Shown here piece after piece: positions 9,432-18,486 of a DNA stretch of 64,000 bases (position 1 is its first letter; each line of letters begins with the position of its first letter). A program made the position numbers and the translations under genes. The DNA lies in contig NZ_JADEVV010000003.1 in the NCBI RefSeq assembly GCF_015207985.1, positions 1 through 64,000 of the forward strand. The letters are read 5' to 3'. The notes under the pieces were generated by a model. It was given only the letters and a program-made list of their open reading frames with translations. It was not told the origin of the DNA and did not search any database. The stretch is from Synechocystis salina LEGE 00031. Its GTDB lineage: Bacteria > Cyanobacteriota > Cyanobacteriia > Cyanobacteriales > Microcystaceae.

Positions 9432-10820
9432 TCAACTTTCTGAGGAATTTGAAGTTAGATCGTTCAACTCATTCAAAGGTTCTGGCTGGATCTCGGTCAT
9501 TTCCTCCTCAACAACCCTTTCCTCCTCAATTGTCTCAACTTCAACTACTACCCCCAATTCCTCCACCTCTTGCCCCTCAGGTTGTTGGTTCTCTGGTGAT
9601 AATGTCGGGGTTAACTCGGAAGTTTTATCCTCTGCAGCGCTCTCTGGGGCCGTGGTCAAATCCGTCACGGGCTCCCCTGGATCATCAAGAGGCATTTCTT
9701 CCACCACTACTTCCGTTTCTTCCACTTCAATTTGCTCATCAGGTTGAACCGATTCCGTTACTTCTGGCGGAATGGAAGGTTCCGGTGCCGTTTCCACTAA
9801 TTCCTCTGTTTCGACCACTTCCTCTAAGGGTTCCACGCCAAAAGGCAGATCTAAGCCAACCAGGGTATAGGCCTCAGCCAAGGGGACATCCCCCCGCATT
9901 AAACGGGAAAAAGCATCCTGCCCATCGGGTTGATAATTAATCACCCGCACTGTGTTGTTAAAACGGTTAGCCACCAGGTTACCCGCTTGGTCAATGAACT
10001 CCAACTTGAGCCAATTTTCCCCGGTCTCAAATCCTTCCAGATAAATGGGTTGCCATTGATCCACCAAAAAACTTTCATCATTGACAGTGACCCGGATGCG
10101 CCAATCACTCAGGTCGGCATCATTTTCCGCTGCGATATGGAGGGGAGCATCGGTCAAATAGTAGTCCAAAAGGATTGGTTCAGCACCATAGTCTCCCTTG
10201 GGACGGCTATAGGTCAACAGGGGCAAGGCGGGGTCAGGATTATTACTGTCGGTTTTGGTGAGAACGTGGAAAGTAACTTGGGCATAGGCCCCATCGTTTT
10301 TGTAACTTTCATGCCAGGGGCGGACGGGGAATGCCCGCAGGGTGTGGGTGCCTGGCTCCAAATCTTCTAGGATGATGGGTTGGTCTAGGTTATAAATCGC
10401 TCGGTAGGGCTCGTTATCCAAAATTAAATGGACATGGGCTCGCAGGGGCACACTATCATCCTCGTTCAGGGGAAGGTCTTCCGCCTGGAGTTGCACCGCC
10501 ACTGTAGTTTTTTTGAGCACCGTATCCGGGGCAGGGGAGAGGATTTTTAGCTGGGGTTGGTATTGATTAAAGCTGGGGGCTAGGGCCTGCAATGCTTTAG
10601 GGGGAGATACTTCCCGCAGGTTGCCCAATTGCACCAGTTCGCTAGCTTTGACCAATGGGGGTGGGGGTGATGCCGATAAAGATTGACAGCCCCCCAAACC
10701 AATGGCGATCGCCAGTAGAAATACAGTCAGAACTTTGGTCAGATAAGACCTATATCTGGGCCGGTAATTACCTTGATTCTGCCAATGGCGATCGAACACA
10801 GTGTTAAGCCTCCCTCCCAC
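9432..10820 (-). CDS. Predicted lipoprotein with acidic Glu/Thr-rich C-terminal tail
   Basis: I do not recognise the function. The N-terminus has a hydrophobic stretch ending in GLGGC (residues ~40-46), a plausible lipobox, so the product is probably a membrane-anchored lipoprotein. Residues ~80-320 look like a folded beta-rich region with immunoglobulin-like segments (TVAVQLQAEDLPL, GTHTLRAFPVRP, WRIRVTVND). Residues ~335-460 are low-complexity and acidic, rich in Glu, Val, Pro and Thr. The annotated start is a GTG at 10820; an internal GTG near 10799 would give a more typical signal-peptide length. It lies 15 bases downstream of ndhM on the same strand, so the two may be co-transcribed. Confidence 0.72.
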   Translation of the reverse strand: MGGRLNTVFDRHWQNQGNYRPRYRSYLTKVLTVFLLAIAIGLGGCQSLSASPPPPLVKASELVQLGNLREVSPPKALQALAPSFNQYQPQLKILSPAPDTVLKKTTVAVQLQAEDLPLNEDDSVPLRAHVHLILDNEPYRAIYNLDQPIILEDLEPGTHTLRAFPVRPWHESYKNDGAYAQVTFHVLTKTDSNNPDPALPLLTYSRPKGDYGAEPILLDYYLTDAPLHIAAENDADLSDWRIRVTVNDESFLVDQWQPIYLEGFETGENWLKLEFIDQAGNLVANRFNNTVRVINYQPDGQDAFSRLMRGDVPLAEAYTLVGLDLPFGVEPLEEVVETEELVETAPEPSIPPEVTESVQPDEQIEVEETEVVVEEMPLDDPGEPVTDLTTAPESAAEDKTSELTPTLSPENQQPEGQEVEELGVVVEVETIEEERVVEEEMTEIQPEPLNELNDLTSNSSES

Positions 10821-10835
10821 AATTGTTGATTGGGG

Positions 10836-11201
10836 TTATTTTTCTAGCCAATATTTGCCAGCGGTCTCCGTATTTTCCACCTTGGGCAGTCCCATGCTGT
10901 AATTCAAGACACGACAGTCCAGGTTGTAACTAACTTTACCCTCCTGCAACAGGTCACGGATAAAATGCTCCAAATCCGAGCCAATGCGCCGTAAATTGTA
11001 GTCGGTTAAATCTTCGCCGCCGTAGGACTCTACCAACTCGTCAAAGCGACGATAAACCTGTTGGAGAGCGTCTTCATTCCAAACAAACTCGTTATCAGGG
11101 TCCACATCCATGGTCAAGACACTATTGCTAGGAATCAGTTCATTGCCTTGCACTTCAGCGGTAAAAATACGGACGTGACGGGTAGTGGATTTGACAAGCA
11201 T
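10836..11201 (-). CDS. ndhM: NAD(P)H-quinone oxidoreductase subunit M (NDH-1)
   Basis: A 121-residue peripheral subunit specific to the cyanobacterial and chloroplast NDH-1 complex, which carries out cyclic electron flow and respiration in thylakoid membranes. The sequence is recognisable throughout: [17 protein letters not shown] at the start, [18 protein letters not shown], and [21 protein letters not shown]. The length is the usual one. It sits downstream of ppa on the same strand, the same neighbourhood I recall in Synechocystis PCC 6803. Confidence 0.95.
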   Translation of the reverse strand: MLVKSTTRHVRIFTAEVQGNELIPSNSVLTMDVDPDNEFVWNEDALQQVYRRFDELVESYGGEDLTDYNLRRIGSDLEHFIRDLLQEGKVSYNLDCRVLNYSMGLPKVENTETAGKYWLEK

Positions 11202-11474
11202 GGCAGTTAGCTAAGCCGTTGGGGATCACAGAGCATTGTAAACAAATTTCGCCAGGGGTGGGGACTAGGCTATCCAAGAACTTATTGGTACAGTCCATAG
11301 CCCCCACGTTATAGATAGATCCACAATTTCCTAGGTCGGCCACAGTTCAGGAGGAGGATTGCAATTGATGGGAGCCAGGACAAAACCCAACCGCCACCGC
11401 TGAGGCCAGCCCCGAAAATCACTGACTTGAGCAAAGGCTGATGGTTCACAGTTGCTCTCGGATTTAATGGCGTA

Positions 11475-11984
11475 TTACTTATAGTTCTTAACGCACTCTT
11501 CCACCAGGGGGAGCACTGCATCCACATCTTTCCAACCAAGAATTTCCGTCACCTTTTTCTCCAGATTTTTGTAGGAGCGGAAGAACTCGGCAATTTCATC
11601 CAAGCGGTGCCCTGCCAAGTCATTGATGGATTTAACGTAGGTGTAGCGGGGATCTTTGGCGGGAACACAAAGAATTTTTTCGTCCCGATCGCCGCCGTCA
11701 ATCATTTCCAACATACCGATGGGCCGGGCGGTAATGACACAACCGGGAAAAGTGGGTTGATCCATGATCACCATGCCGTCGAGGGGATCGCCGTCGTCAG
11801 CGAGGGTATTGGGAATAAAACCGTAGTCGTAGGGATATTGCACAGAGGAATACAGTACCCGGTCGAGGGCAAAGCAATTCATGTCTTTGTCGAACTCGTA
11901 TTTATTTTTGCTCCCTGCGGGAATTTCGATCAACACATTGATCAAACCGGCTTTGGGCTGGGCAGGAATACGGCTTAGGTCCAC
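11475..11984 (-). CDS. ppa: Inorganic pyrophosphatase, family I
   Basis: A 169-residue soluble pyrophosphatase that hydrolyses PPi to phosphate and pulls biosynthetic reactions forward. The active-site Asp cluster is present (DGDPLDGMV) together with the [15 protein letters not shown] region, [11 protein letters not shown] and the C-terminal ...[11 protein letters not shown]. The frame stays open 192 bases upstream, but the start is chosen at GTG 11984: it gives the expected N-terminus ([13 protein letters not shown]) and is preceded by TTGGAGAAAAATT, a good Shine-Dalgarno sequence. The upstream extension is low-complexity and not family-like. Confidence 0.95.
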   Translation of the reverse strand: MDLSRIPAQPKAGLINVLIEIPAGSKNKYEFDKDMNCFALDRVLYSSVQYPYDYGFIPNTLADDGDPLDGMVIMDQPTFPGCVITARPIGMLEMIDGGDRDEKILCVPAKDPRYTYVKSINDLAGHRLDEIAEFFRSYKNLEKKVTEILGWKDVDAVLPLVEECVKNYK

Positions 11985-12154
11985 AATTTTTCTCCAACGA
12001 AATACAAAAGAGTCACAACAAAACGGGCTCGAAACCCGATCGCATTTTACTCGGTGGGCTCCCCTTGTACCTAGCCTTACTGAAGGGAATTTCCCTTGGG
12101 CTCTCCGCAGGCCATAATTAGGGCGGTCATTATCCATTTTTTCTGCCCCTGCCC

Positions 12155-13342
12155 ATGGTCCATTCGCCCCTGCCATCCCAAGCCACTGCCCTAACAGTGC
12201 CCAAGCTGGGGGAAACTGACGGTATTTTCCTTTCCTTGGTGTTGCCCACCTATAACGAAGGAGAAAATATCCAAGCCATGGTGACTACTCTGGTGAAATT
12301 GCTGGAACACCGTTGGGCTGGCCGGTATGAGTTGATTGTGGTGGACGATGACAGTCCCGATTTAACTTGGCAAAAGGCTTTTAATTTAAGCAAAACCTAT
12401 CCCCAATTGCGGGTGATTCGGAGAACGGAGGGACGGGGCTTATCCACGGCGGTGATTAGGGGTTGGCAGCAGGCCCGGGGGGAGATTTTGGCGGTTATTG
12501 ATGCGGATTTACAGCATCCTCCCCAGGTACTTTTGGCCTTGTTGGCGGAAATGGAACGGGGGGCAGATTTAGCGGTGGCCAGTCGCCATCAATCAGGAGG
12601 GGGGGTTAGTCAATGGAGTTTGGTGCGGCGGTTGCTTTCTCGGGGGGCCCAGATGCTGGGTTTATTAATTTTGCCGGAGGTAATTGGCCGTTTGTCGGAT
12701 CCCATGAGTGGTTTTTTCATGGTCAGGCGTCTGGCGATCGCCGATTGTCCCCTCAGCCCGGTGGGGTACAAAATCCTCATTGAAGTGGCGGCCCGGGGGC
12801 GGATCCGTTGGTTAGCGGAAGTCGGTTACGTCTTTCAAGAACGGCGATCGGGGCACAGTAAGGTCACCTGGCGGCAATACGTGGAGTATCTCCAGCATTT
12901 ATGCAAACTGAGATTGTCCCTTTCCTCCCGGTTTTTGCAATTTTGCGCTGTGGGGTTAACCGGAGTGGCGGTGGACATGGCCTTTTTATTTATCCTCACG
13001 GAACCATCCCTGGGGGATTTGCCCCTGAGTCGTAGCAAGATCATCGCCGCCCAATTGGCCATTCTTAATAATTTTTTCTGGAATGACCGTTGGACTTTCC
13101 AAGATCTAACCCAGGGACAAAACAGTCCCTCCCAAGTAAGTAAACGTCTGCTCAAATTTAATCTGATCTGCTGGGCCGGCCTGGGCATTAACCTGGGGCT
13201 GTTGAACTTCTTCTTTAACTTTTCCCACTTCAATCGCTACCTAGCCAACGCCCTGGCGATCGCCCTGGTGACCATCTGGAACTTTTGGTTCAACCTCAAA
13301 CTTAGTTGGCGAGTCACAGATGTTAATGCCCTCAGCCGCTGA
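12155..13342 (+). CDS. Polyprenol-phosphate sugar synthase (GT2) fused to GtrA-like membrane domain
   Basis: A 395-residue two-domain protein. Residues ~25-255 form a GT2 domain like dolichol-phosphate mannose synthase: [12 protein letters not shown], the [10 protein letters not shown] motif, and DADLQHPP as the DXD-type metal site. Residues ~262-390 form a GtrA-like domain with four hydrophobic helices ([20 protein letters not shown] and following). This architecture transfers a sugar from a nucleotide donor to a polyprenyl phosphate and may help flip it across the membrane. It is divergent from ppa. The sugar and the final acceptor cannot be told from sequence. Confidence 0.87.
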   Translation: MVHSPLPSQATALTVPKLGETDGIFLSLVLPTYNEGENIQAMVTTLVKLLEHRWAGRYELIVVDDDSPDLTWQKAFNLSKTYPQLRVIRRTEGRGLSTAVIRGWQQARGEILAVIDADLQHPPQVLLALLAEMERGADLAVASRHQSGGGVSQWSLVRRLLSRGAQMLGLLILPEVIGRLSDPMSGFFMVRRLAIADCPLSPVGYKILIEVAARGRIRWLAEVGYVFQERRSGHSKVTWRQYVEYLQHLCKLRLSLSSRFLQFCAVGLTGVAVDMAFLFILTEPSLGDLPLSRSKIIAAQLAILNNFFWNDRWTFQDLTQGQNSPSQVSKRLLKFNLICWAGLGINLGLLNFFFNFSHFNRYLANALAIALVTIWNFWFNLKLSWRVTDVNALSR

Positions 13343-13400
13343 AGTTTCATCGGAGCAACCATTGCCATGGAGAAAAAGTTTGGCCCTAACACCCTAGAGC

Positions 13401-13691
13401 CTATTCGTCCGGTTCGATGGTGCTGGACAGCCCGTGACTGCGCAGGGTTTCACAGTAGAACTCAGCGTGCTCCAACTCACAGGTGATGACTAAAGACATA
13501 CCGTTAACGTGGGCTTCCATCATAATATCCACTGCTTGGGGCTGGGTCATGCCCGCCACCGTTTGGATCAAGGTCTGCACCACATGCTCCATGGAGTTGA
13601 AATCATCGTTGTGCAGTAAAACCCGGTAACGGGGAGCGTGCTTGCGGATTGTGCTATTGCTGGGCTTGTTTAAAACTTCGGTCGCCATCAT
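13401..13691 (-). CDS. clpS: ATP-dependent Clp protease adaptor ClpS
   Basis: A 96-residue adaptor that binds ClpC and delivers N-degron substrates to the Clp protease. The core is typical: YRVLLHNDDFNSMEHVV with the DD-type substrate-binding pocket near residues 28-33, then MEAHVNGMSLVITCELEHAEFY, the ClpS ClpA/C-binding region. The hydrophobic pocket residues (N, D, M) are present. It is a single gene convergent with the upstream GT2 gene. Confidence 0.93.
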   Translation of the reverse strand: MMATEVLNKPSNSTIRKHAPRYRVLLHNDDFNSMEHVVQTLIQTVAGMTQPQAVDIMMEAHVNGMSLVITCELEHAEFYCETLRSHGLSSTIEPDE

Positions 13692-13822
13692 TTACCTCCC
13701 TGGGCGAAAGTGGAGAAACTTCAGATTCTATTACGTATAGATTGTAACCCCCAGCCCCCAGGAGCGGAGAAGGTTACAATAGAAAAAGTAAAGAAATGTA
13801 ACAAATATTTTTCCCATTGCCC

Positions 13823-15295
13823 ATGGTTACTTCCCCTACCACCAGTTCCCCTTCGCAGCGGTCCTACAGTCCTCAGGATTGGCTGAAGGGTTACCAATCC
13901 CAACCCCAGGAGTGGGATTACTGGATTGACGATGTGGAAGGCACCGTGCCCCCAGATCTCCAGGGCACTCTCTATCGCAATGGCCCCGGATTGTTGGAAA
14001 TTGGCGATCGCCCTTTGAAGCATCCCTTTGACGGGGACGGCATGGTAACGGCTTTTAAGTTTCCTGGGGACGGGAGGGTACATTTCCAAAACCGATTTGT
14101 GCGCACCCAGGGCTATGTGGAAGAGCAAGCGGCGGGAAAAATGATCTACCGGGGCGTTTTTGGCTCCCAACCGGCGGGGGGCTGGCTCAAAAATATCTTT
14201 GATTTACGGCTAAAAAACATTGCCAACACTAACATCACCTTCTGGGGCGATCGCCTCTTGGCCCTGTGGGAAGGGGGACAACCCCATCGGTTAGAACCAT
14301 CAAGCTTAGCAACCATCGGCCTGGATGATTTGGGGGGCATTCTTGCTGAAGGCCAACCCCTGTCGGCCCATCCCCGCATTGATCCAGCCTGTATTTTTGA
14401 CGAAGGCCAATCCTTTTACGTCACTTTTTCAATCAAATCGGGCTTAAGCAGTACCCTAACTCTGTTGGAACTAGACCCCCAGGGCAAACTGTTACGACAA
14501 AAAACCGACACCTTTCCCGGTTTTGCCTTTATCCATGACTTTGCCATCACGCCCCATTACGCAATCTTTTTACAAAATAATTTGACCTTCAACGCTTTGC
14601 CCTACGTTTTGGGTTGGCGGGGAGCGGGGGAATGTGTGGAATTTCATCCTGAAAAAACGGCCCAAATTATTCTGGTGCCCAGGGGCAACGGCGAAATTCA
14701 AAGAATCCCAGTGCAGGCTGGTTTTGTTTTCCACCATGCCAATGCCTTTGAGCAAGGTGGCAAAATAATCCTCGATTCCATTTGTTATAACTCTCTGCCC
14801 CAGGTGGGCCCCGATGTGGATTTTCGTAGTACGGATTTTGACAATTTAGACCCAGGACAGCTATGGCGTTTCACCATTGATCCTGCAGCGGCGACGGTGG
14901 AAAAACAGTTAATGATTAGCCGTTGTTGCGAGTTTCCCGTCGTCCATCCCCAGCAGGTTGGCCGGGCATATCGCTATGTTTACATGGGCGCCGCCCACCA
15001 CAGCACCGGCAATGCTCCCCTCCAGGCCATTCTCAAAGTTGACCTAGAGTCGGGCACTGAAACTCTGCGTTCCTTTGCTCCCCATGGTTTTGCGGGGGAA
15101 CCGATTTTCGTACCCAGACCCGGTGGCGTGACTGAAGATGATGGTTGGCTGCTTTGTTTGGTTTATAACGCTCAGCTACACCGTTCCCAGCTAGTAATTC
15201 TTAATGCTCAGGATATTAGTCAACCGGCGATCGCCACGTTGAAGTTAAAGCACCACATTCCCTATCCCCTCCATGGTTCCTGGGCTAAGGTCTAA
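13823..15295 (+). CDS. Apocarotenoid-15,15'-oxygenase (carotenoid cleavage dioxygenase)
   Basis: A 490-residue nonheme-iron enzyme that cleaves apocarotenals to retinal-type products. It resembles the structurally known Synechocystis ACO (Diox1). The four iron-binding His of the family are all visible in context: SAHPRIDPA, FIHDFAI, FHHANAF and the C-terminal LHGSWAKV. Glu ligand-support residues of the second shell (GEPIFVPR) are also present. The start is the ATG at 13823; a TTG six bases upstream is in frame but less likely. It is transcribed divergently from clpS. Confidence 0.93.
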   Translation: MVTSPTTSSPSQRSYSPQDWLKGYQSQPQEWDYWIDDVEGTVPPDLQGTLYRNGPGLLEIGDRPLKHPFDGDGMVTAFKFPGDGRVHFQNRFVRTQGYVEEQAAGKMIYRGVFGSQPAGGWLKNIFDLRLKNIANTNITFWGDRLLALWEGGQPHRLEPSSLATIGLDDLGGILAEGQPLSAHPRIDPACIFDEGQSFYVTFSIKSGLSSTLTLLELDPQGKLLRQKTDTFPGFAFIHDFAITPHYAIFLQNNLTFNALPYVLGWRGAGECVEFHPEKTAQIILVPRGNGEIQRIPVQAGFVFHHANAFEQGGKIILDSICYNSLPQVGPDVDFRSTDFDNLDPGQLWRFTIDPAAATVEKQLMISRCCEFPVVHPQQVGRAYRYVYMGAAHHSTGNAPLQAILKVDLESGTETLRSFAPHGFAGEPIFVPRPGGVTEDDGWLLCLVYNAQLHRSQLVILNAQDISQPAIATLKLKHHIPYPLHGSWAKV

Positions 15296-15338
15296 TTCTA
15301 GGGTTTGATTTAACTAAAAATGGGGCAGGGTTTAGAAC

Positions 15339-15374
15339 AAAAAGCTTTACAGGTAAAGCTGGTCAGGCTTTTTT
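15339..15374 (+). terminator. Possible rho-independent terminator of the carotenoid oxygenase gene
   Basis: The sequence AAAAAGC at 15339-15345 can pair with GCTTTTTT at 15367-15374. An inner perfect palindrome AGCTTTAC-AG-GTAAAGCT lies at 15343-15360. A T-run ends the element. It lies about 45 bases downstream of the oxygenase stop codon. The two alternative stems are mutually exclusive, so the exact fold is unclear. Confidence 0.5.
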
Positions 15375-15425
15375 CCCCGGTCCTATCCTAATCGTGGAGG
15401 CGGCTAGAGCATGGCCACCATGCCC

Positions 15426-15866
15426 CTACCAACGATCAAATTCGTAGTAAATATTGCCCAAGGTCTCGTAGGTGATGCCAGGAAGTTGGCGGAGTTTGCC
15501 GTCCAGATAATCCATGGCTTCGTCCTTTGTCATATTAGTACGTTGCATAAAAGTCAGTACGCTCACCTTGCCCTGGCTTTGTTTGACTAATTTTTCGAAA
15601 ATTACCTCCACTTCCTTTTTTAAATTCCGCAGGTAAATATAGATGGTGAAAGCGTAAACAAAGGAGAAAATTAGCCCCAAGATATGGAACAGGGGCAGCC
15701 TAAACAGGGAGTCGGCAAAAACAAATTCAAAAATGGCGAAAAAACCGAGGGTAGAGAAAAATACCGGTGTTGAACCGATGCGTTCCTGTTCTGTTCTCGA
15801 TTTCAGGCTGACTAAACGGTAAACGTAAAAAATGGCTGTTAAGAATAAATAAAAAAGCCAGTCCAT
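15426..15866 (-). CDS. Small conserved membrane protein, function unknown
   Basis: A 146-residue protein that I do not recognise. The N-terminus MDWLFYLFLTAIFYVYRLVSL is hydrophobic, and two more hydrophobic segments follow (about 30-50 and 55-80). The second half is soluble and charged, with a helical LRNLKKEVEVIFEKLVKQ stretch and a winged-helix-like tail (FMQRTNMTKDEAMDYLDGKLRQL). The architecture suggests a membrane-anchored protein with a small cytoplasmic domain. It is next to, and on the same strand as, the CPBP protease gene. Confidence 0.7.
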   Translation of the reverse strand: MDWLFYLFLTAIFYVYRLVSLKSRTEQERIGSTPVFFSTLGFFAIFEFVFADSLFRLPLFHILGLIFSFVYAFTIYIYLRNLKKEVEVIFEKLVKQSQGKVSVLTFMQRTNMTKDEAMDYLDGKLRQLPGITYETLGNIYYEFDRW

Positions 15867-15978
15867 AAAAACTCACCAGTTCACTGGCGACTCACCACAG
15901 GTTAACGGGCTAGAGGAAAATGCAGTCTACCAGCACCATTCTAGAATCTTACTTTCAAAATCAGGCCACTATGAGTAT

Positions 15979-17505
15979 TCAACCGCCACCCAAAATGAAT
16001 AGGCTTAACAAAGTTCCACTATTCCATAAACTATGGAGAATCATGGAGGATAAAAGATTGCGGGAACGGCTGTAAACTAGCCCGAGAACCGAGCCCAAGA
16101 CAAATAGGGGCAAAATTTCCGACACGTTCAAATGGGCAATGGCAAACAGTAAACTGCTGAGAATAATCGCCACACTAACAGGAAAGTAACGGGTTAGGGC
16201 CGGCAGAAGAAAGCCTCGGAAGATGATTTCTTCAAACACTGGCGCTAAAATGGCCGCGGTAAAAAAGAAAATCCCGAGCACCACCCAATTTTGGGAATCT
16301 AAGGCGAGGGAAAGCAGGGGATTACTACCCCCTTGGCCCTGCCAAATTTCCTGATTTACCAGGGATACCAATACCACCAAAGGCAATGCCACCAGGTACC
16401 CCCCCAAGCCCCACAACACCGCTTTTAGATTAGGACGCAGGGTAAACCACCCCTCGGGTAGGGGACGGAAATCTTTGAGGGATAGGAACAATACCCCCAA
16501 GCCCACCGTGGCGATCGCCCCATAGGTGGCCAATACATAAAAAGCTTTACCCATCAACGACAAATCCGCCATGGGCAGAGGTAACACCCCCACCACCAGA
16601 GGCAAAACGATCTGACTGGGGAAAAAGAAGCCCACCACCAACACTTGCCAAGTGGTTTCCCAATTCCAGGGAGTGTCCCATTTGGTTTTGGCATTGGTGG
16701 CCAGAATCGCCTTCTCCCGACCCAGGGCCCACTGTAATAACAGCCCCACAATCAGTAAAACGCCGATGCCTCCTCCCAGCAAAGGCAAACTATTGAGTAG
16801 GGCTAGTTTCACTAAGGCTCGCTGGCTGGCCTTTTCCACTTCCGTTTGCAACGCCCCACAGGCAGGGGTATCACAGATTTGATCTGGTTTTTCGATATTG
16901 CCCTGGCGACGATAAAGCTGGGTCAACCCTTGCCAACGAAACCATCCCTTTAATTGATCATTAATCAGCGCTTCCGCATGGGGGGGAATGGGCTGGGATT
17001 GTGCCAAAGCAATTAACACTGTGGCGATTTTTTGCTGATTTTGCTCACCGTTGCTCACCACGGATTCCCAGGTGCCCAGGGCTTGTTCCGGCTGATTTTC
17101 GGCGTATTGCAACAGCCCCAAATTAATTTGGAGTTGGTTGAGGGTCTTTTTATTTTTGGCAATGACCGCTTGGATCGGCGCTGGATCGCTATTGGAACTG
17201 GCTTCCAAGACTGTTTTTTGCGCTTTGAGACGGTCCAGATGGTCAATCAATTCCTGGACTGCTATTTCGTACTGTTTTAACCCCCCCTGTTGGGGCTGGC
17301 TTTCCAAGAGGGCTTTTTGCAGGGTTTCCCCCCATGTGCCCGATTCATCCTTCCCCTGCCAAGCTGAAGCTTGCAATAACAGATTGGTTTGGGAAAGCTG
17401 TAGTTGGGACTGTACTTGGGGCTCCTCTAAACTTCCCACTAGGGAAAGCAAAAAGGGCACGAGGGAAATAACCGTCAACAGGGCGAGGATAATTCGCTTC
17501 ATCAA
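15979..17505 (-). CDS. CPBP (CAAX-like) family intramembrane metalloprotease
   Basis: A 508-residue membrane protein. The C-terminal half carries the CPBP motifs: EEIIFRGFLLPAL (motif 1, EExxxR), FAIAHLN (motif 2, FxxxH) and HSLWN (motif 3), in about eight hydrophobic helices after residue 240. Residues ~30-240 are soluble, with a signal-anchor at the start (MMKRIILALLTVISLVPFLLS) and TPR-like helical repeats (YAENQPEQALGTWESVVSNGE). The family includes prenyl-protein endopeptidases and bacteriocin-immunity proteins. The substrate here is unknown. Confidence 0.85.
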   Translation of the reverse strand: MMKRIILALLTVISLVPFLLSLVGSLEEPQVQSQLQLSQTNLLLQASAWQGKDESGTWGETLQKALLESQPQQGGLKQYEIAVQELIDHLDRLKAQKTVLEASSNSDPAPIQAVIAKNKKTLNQLQINLGLLQYAENQPEQALGTWESVVSNGEQNQQKIATVLIALAQSQPIPPHAEALINDQLKGWFRWQGLTQLYRRQGNIEKPDQICDTPACGALQTEVEKASQRALVKLALLNSLPLLGGGIGVLLIVGLLLQWALGREKAILATNAKTKWDTPWNWETTWQVLVVGFFFPSQIVLPLVVGVLPLPMADLSLMGKAFYVLATYGAIATVGLGVLFLSLKDFRPLPEGWFTLRPNLKAVLWGLGGYLVALPLVVLVSLVNQEIWQGQGGSNPLLSLALDSQNWVVLGIFFFTAAILAPVFEEIIFRGFLLPALTRYFPVSVAIILSSLLFAIAHLNVSEILPLFVLGSVLGLVYSRSRNLLSSMILHSLWNSGTLLSLFILGGG

Positions 17506-17877
17506 AAAAACTGGGTCTAAAACCCCGTCCTTGGCTTCGGGACGGCTGTGTTAATCAAAGTAGCATAACCCATCGTCATCTTTGGGCCAGGGCGGTGATC
17601 CCGCTCAGAGGGAATAATTTTTGTAGTACAGTAATGGTTGATAATGCCGCTGAAATATTGGCAGTGGGTTTGACTCCCCCTGGCGATCGCCTACTTTGGT
17701 GGAAAACTAACTCAAAGACTCCCAGTATGGAGAAATTTTGGGGGGAAATTAAAATTTGGCACCAGTTCTTTGCCATCTCCTAGTCATTACTTGCCCCTAA
17801 AATTGCCTGGTCTAGGGCGGATCTACCCCACGGCCAACCACCATAGTCTTGAAAAAAGCTTTAAAAATTCAACAATT
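17506..17877. other. Intergenic stretch without a convincing gene
   Basis: These ~370 bases separate the divergent CPBP protease and maf genes. Short frames exist on both strands but resemble no family and lack ribosome-binding sites. One HIP1 octamer is present near 17684. I see no RNA or terminator. Confidence 0.6.
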
Positions 17878-18471
17878 ATGCGCCCAACTTTTGTCCTTGC
17901 TTCTGCCTCCCCCGCCCGCAAGCGTTTACTAGAAATGGCCGGCATTGCCCCTCTGGTGGCCGTGAGTCATTTCGATGAATCTTCCTTAACCGCTGACAAC
18001 ACAGTGGCCTTGGTGGAAGCTCTGGCCAAAGCTAAGGCGGAGACAGTGGCCAGCAAATTTGCCGATGCCCTCATCCTCGGCTGTGATTCTCTCCTATTGG
18101 TTAATGGTCAAACCTACGGCAAACCGGAGTCCCCGGCCGTGGCGATCGCCCGTTGGCAAACCATGCGGGGCCAGGTGGGGGAATTGTATACGGGCCATGC
18201 TCTGATTGACCGCACCCAAAACCGTTGCCTCTGCCAAACTGGGTTAACCAAAGTTCATTTTGCAGATGTGGACGACGACACCATCCAAGCCTACGTGGAC
18301 AGTGGGGAGCCCCTCCAATGCGCCGGGGCGTTTGCCCTGGAAGGCAAAGGGGGAATGTTGATTAATAAACTGGATGGTTGCTCCAGCAACGTGATTGGCC
18401 TAAGTTTGCCTATTTTGCGGTCATTGTTGCAACGGTTGGGCTACTCTTTGGCCGACTTTTGGCAAAGTTAA
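17878..18471 (+). CDS. maf: Maf family nucleotide pyrophosphatase
   Basis: A 197-residue house-cleaning NTP pyrophosphatase that removes non-canonical or modified nucleotides. The N-terminus FVLASASPARKRLLEMAGI is the Maf signature (SxSPxR), and FDES, GCDSLL and the C-terminal GAFALEGKGGMLI and SNVIGL blocks follow. The start is ATG 17878. The frame is open another 108 bases upstream, but that extension lacks family similarity, and the chosen N-terminus is what Maf proteins have. Its end lies 16 bases from the end of cysS, tail to tail. Confidence 0.9.
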   Translation: MRPTFVLASASPARKRLLEMAGIAPLVAVSHFDESSLTADNTVALVEALAKAKAETVASKFADALILGCDSLLLVNGQTYGKPESPAVAIARWQTMRGQVGELYTGHALIDRTQNRCLCQTGLTKVHFADVDDDTIQAYVDSGEPLQCAGAFALEGKGGMLINKLDGCSSNVIGLSLPILRSLLQRLGYSLADFWQS

Positions 18472-18486
18472 ACTAAAGCAAGTGAA

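Noticed and set aside
9449-9940. A 163-codon plus-strand frame opposite the lipoprotein tail
   Set aside because: Pro/Leu-rich shadow of the acidic repeat tail on the other strand.
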